From Bradyrhizobium sp. 1(2017) (lineage in GTDB: Bacteria > Pseudomonadota > Alphaproteobacteria > Rhizobiales > Xanthobacteraceae), in assembly GCF_011602485.2 (NCBI RefSeq), contig NZ_CP050022.2:5662001-5726000 (forward strand): a DNA stretch of 64,000 nucleotides. The letters are read 5' to 3'. Below, in pieces: positions 62,228 through 64,000 of the stretch (its first letter is position 1; every line of letters begins with the position of its first letter). Position numbers and translations under genes: made by a program. The notes under the pieces were generated by a model. It was not told the DNA's origin, did no database searches, and worked only from the letters and a program-made list of their open reading frames with translations.

Positions 62228-62413
62228 ATGTATTACGTCGCCGCCGCCTTGCTGATGCTGTCGGGACTGTTCTATTCCGCGGGACGCCATGAGCTCGGAC
62301 AATTCGGCGCAGACGTCTGCAGATATGGCAGCACGTTCTGCGACAGCCCTGTGCTCGTCTTCACCGGCGCGGCGCTGGCCGCCGCCTGGGGCATGTTCGT
62401 CAGCGTCAAGTAG
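62228..62413 (+). CDS. small membrane protein
   Basis: 61 residues from the ATG at 62228 behind GGAGAGATCG. Two hydrophobic helices (YYVAAALLMLSGLFYSAG and PVLVFTGAALAAAWGMFVSV) flank a loop with two cysteines (VCRYGSTFCD), likely a periplasmic disulfide. Function unknown. Confidence 0.7.
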   Translation: MYYVAAALLMLSGLFYSAGRHELGQFGADVCRYGSTFCDSPVLVFTGAALAAAWGMFVSVK

Positions 62414-62439
62414 ACCGGCGGACCTTCGAATGGAGAACC

Positions 62440-62478
62440 CATGCGGGTCGCGGCCTCGTGCGCGACCCAAGCTGGGAT
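62440..62478 (-). ncRNA. variant of the small-RNA promoter element (copy G)
   Basis: -35 TTGACC (62514-62509) with spacer CGTCGGGCAAAACACCTG (18) and -10 TATAGG (62490-62485) match the family. The body has ATCATCC and a GGGTCGCG/CGCGACCC hairpin (62445-62452 and 62461-62468) without a clear T-tract. The expressed form, if any, is uncertain. It lies past the end of the histidine kinase gene. Confidence 0.45.
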
Positions 62479-62589
62479 GATCTACCTATACAGGTGTTTT
62501 GCCCGACGGGTCAAGCGCATTTTTGGCAATCCGAAATACAATTCGGATTTTACGTGGCTGCCGGCGAAACCTCCGGCCCCCGAAGAGCC

Positions 62590-64000
62590 TTAGGCGATGG
62601 CCTGCAAATCCTCATCGCGTGTGGCAAGGGACGCCGAAATCCAGCAGCGAACGCCCGCCGGATCGAACTCGAACCGGAAGCGCCCGGCCAGGTCGCGGCT
62701 GGCATGCTCGATGAGGCGGCTGCCGAATCCACGACGGCTCGGTGGAGCAACGAGCGGACCGCCGCTTTCGCGCCAGCTCAGATCGACCTCCTCGTCCCGC
62801 GCGTCCCAGCAAATCTCGACCCGGCCTTCGGGACGGGACAAGGCACCGTACTTCGCCGCGTTGGTGGCAAGCTCGTGCAATGCCAGCGAGAGCGCCAGCG
62901 CCTGGGTCGGCAGGACCACCAGCGACGGGCCGGTGAGCGCGAACTGGCCGACCGGGAACGGCGCAATGGCGCGCGCCACGAGATCAGCGAGGTCGGCGCC
63001 CGCCCAGGCCCGCGCGGTCAGGAGATCATGGGCGCCGGCCAGGGCAAGCAAACGCGCATTGACCGTCTTGCGCGCCGCCTCGACGTCGACTGCCCCCCGA
63101 AGCGTCTGATTGACGATCGACTGCACCGTGGCAAGCGGTTCTTGACCCGGTGATTGAGCTCGTTGGTCAGCAGGCGCTGCAGCTCTTCGCCCCGTTTGAG
63201 CTCGGAGAGATCGCGGCTCGCGCCGGCGATCGCAACCGGCTTGCGCGCGGCCCCCTCGCCTTCGAACTCCACGAGGCCCCAGGCGCTCAGCCATCGCCAG
63301 CTGCCATCGAGCTGCTTGACCCGGTACTCGACGTCGTAGCGGCCATCTCCCGCGGGATCGAGCGCCTTGGCCACGCGGGCCCACATCAGGTCCATGTCGT
63401 CGGGGTGAAATTTGGCCTCGACGCCGTCCTTGTCGTGGAGAAAGCGGGCCTCGGTCAGGCCATAGAGCCGCTGGGCGTTGTGATCATAGATGCAGATGTT
63501 GTCCGCGATGGTGTAGCGCCACGTCCCCATCCTCGAGGCGATCATCGCGAGGTCGAAGGTGCGCTGTTGCCGCTCGAGCGCAACCCGCATCTCGTGCTCG
63601 TGGGTGACGTCCAGGAAACAATTGATGCCGCCGACGATCTCGCCATCCTCGTCGCGCAGGGGAGCGACATTGATGCGCGCCACCCACCGCTCTCCATCGG
63701 GATTGGTGACGGCCACCTCCACGCCCTCGAAGCTCTTGCCGGTCAGCACGGCTTGCGCCATCGGCGTTTCCTCGGGCGGAATGAAATCGCCATCCAGCGT
63801 CTCGACCCGGAATGAACCACAGAACTTCTGCGCAGGATCGAGCGAATTCGGGGCCTTGCCCCACAGCTGGATGGCCCGATGGTTGACGCGAACGATCTGG
63901 CCGTCGACGTCGCAGGCGTAGACGCCGATCGGAAGCGCATCGAGGATGGCCTGATCCAGCGTCAGAAACGAAGCGAACAGCGCCGGTGCCGGGACGGAAA
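62590..64000 (-). pseudogene. PAS-domain HWE-type histidine kinase, frameshifted, N-terminus outside window
   Basis: Reading leftward from the window edge, the frame covers one PAS domain (ALPIGVYACDVDGQIVRVNHRA) and a second (RTFDLAMIASRMGTWRYTIADNI ... YRVKQLDGSWRWLSAWG), then the HWE H-box LNHRVKN. Just after it the frame changes. The downstream frame continues correctly (ATVQSIVNQTLRGAVDVEA) through the ATPase part (LHELATNAAKYGALS; RRGFGSRLIEHA) to a stop at 62590. A single missing base near 63135 (CGCTTGCC for an expected CGCCTTGCC) restores one frame. It is either a recent mutation or a sequencing error. Confidence 0.85.

Noticed and set aside
62098..62292. 64-codon plus-strand frame before the small membrane protein
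   Set aside because: No ribosome site; it overlaps the better supported gene at 62228 in another frame.

Overview
The window looks like a chromosomal segment of a Bradyrhizobium-type alphaproteobacterium. The DNA is GC-rich, transport and catabolic operons are dense, the Fnr/FixK-type regulators resemble those of the Bradyrhizobium/Rhodopseudomonas lineage, and there are many short lineage-type proteins. This identification rests on gene content and sequence style only; no rRNA or tRNA gene was seen.

Layout. 0-9 kb: catabolic and transport genes. These are a Bug-type binding protein, a two-subunit molybdenum hydroxylase followed by a ModA-like protein that lacks a signal peptide, an SDR dehydrogenase, a TRAP transporter (dctPQM order on the minus strand) and a divergent cyclase-family hydrolase. 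A 23-bp inverted repeat lies between the last two. 9-22 kb: two Crp/Fnr regulators, one with an Fnr-like cysteine cluster, then an Mla/MCE lipid-transport operon, DUF883 and YqjE-like membrane proteins, a Pat-type acyl-CoA synthetase/acetyltransferase, a universal stress protein, a fused phosphotransferase/P-loop kinase, a CHAD protein and a CBS-BON protein. Six exact TTGA-N6-TCAA boxes precede these units, so this reads as a low-oxygen regulon island with its own regulator. 22-33 kb: a 2-aminobenzoate (anthranilate) CoA-thioester pathway. It has 2-aminobenzoate-CoA ligase, RidA, a MarR regulator, a binding protein, a cupin, 2-aminobenzoyl-CoA monooxygenase/reductase, a second flavin monooxygenase, an enoyl-CoA hydratase and an SDR. 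One palindromic operator (TTTTAAGCCTAAAA type) recurs at nearly every promoter here.

32-49 kb: further acyl-CoA and ring-cleavage functions. A plus-strand operon carries an alpha/beta hydrolase, acyl-CoA dehydrogenase, acyl-CoA synthetase, an opine-dehydrogenase-like enzyme and a 3-hydroxyacyl-CoA dehydrogenase. A six-gene minus-strand operon carries a taurine/aromatic-type ABC importer, an IlvD-family dehydratase and a NicX-like 2,5-dihydroxypyridine dioxygenase. After these come a beta-hydroxyacid dehydrogenase, a two-component flavin monooxygenase and a CaiB-type CoA-transferase.

49-64 kb: an accessory region. It has a prophage remnant with a truncated terminase fused to a membrane segment, an AHH nuclease with an Imm11/DUF1629-like protein and a DUF4261 protein upstream, many short lineage-type proteins and a frameshifted PAS/HWE histidine kinase. 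Scattered here on the minus strand is a repeat that reads as a complete small-RNA gene: TTGACA, an 18-base spacer, a -10 box, a conserved 5-prime segment CATCATCGAAA and an intrinsic terminator, about 45-55 nt in all. There are five full copies, one variant and one decayed copy. This small-RNA family, the MarR operator regulon and the FixK-box island are the most notable observations.
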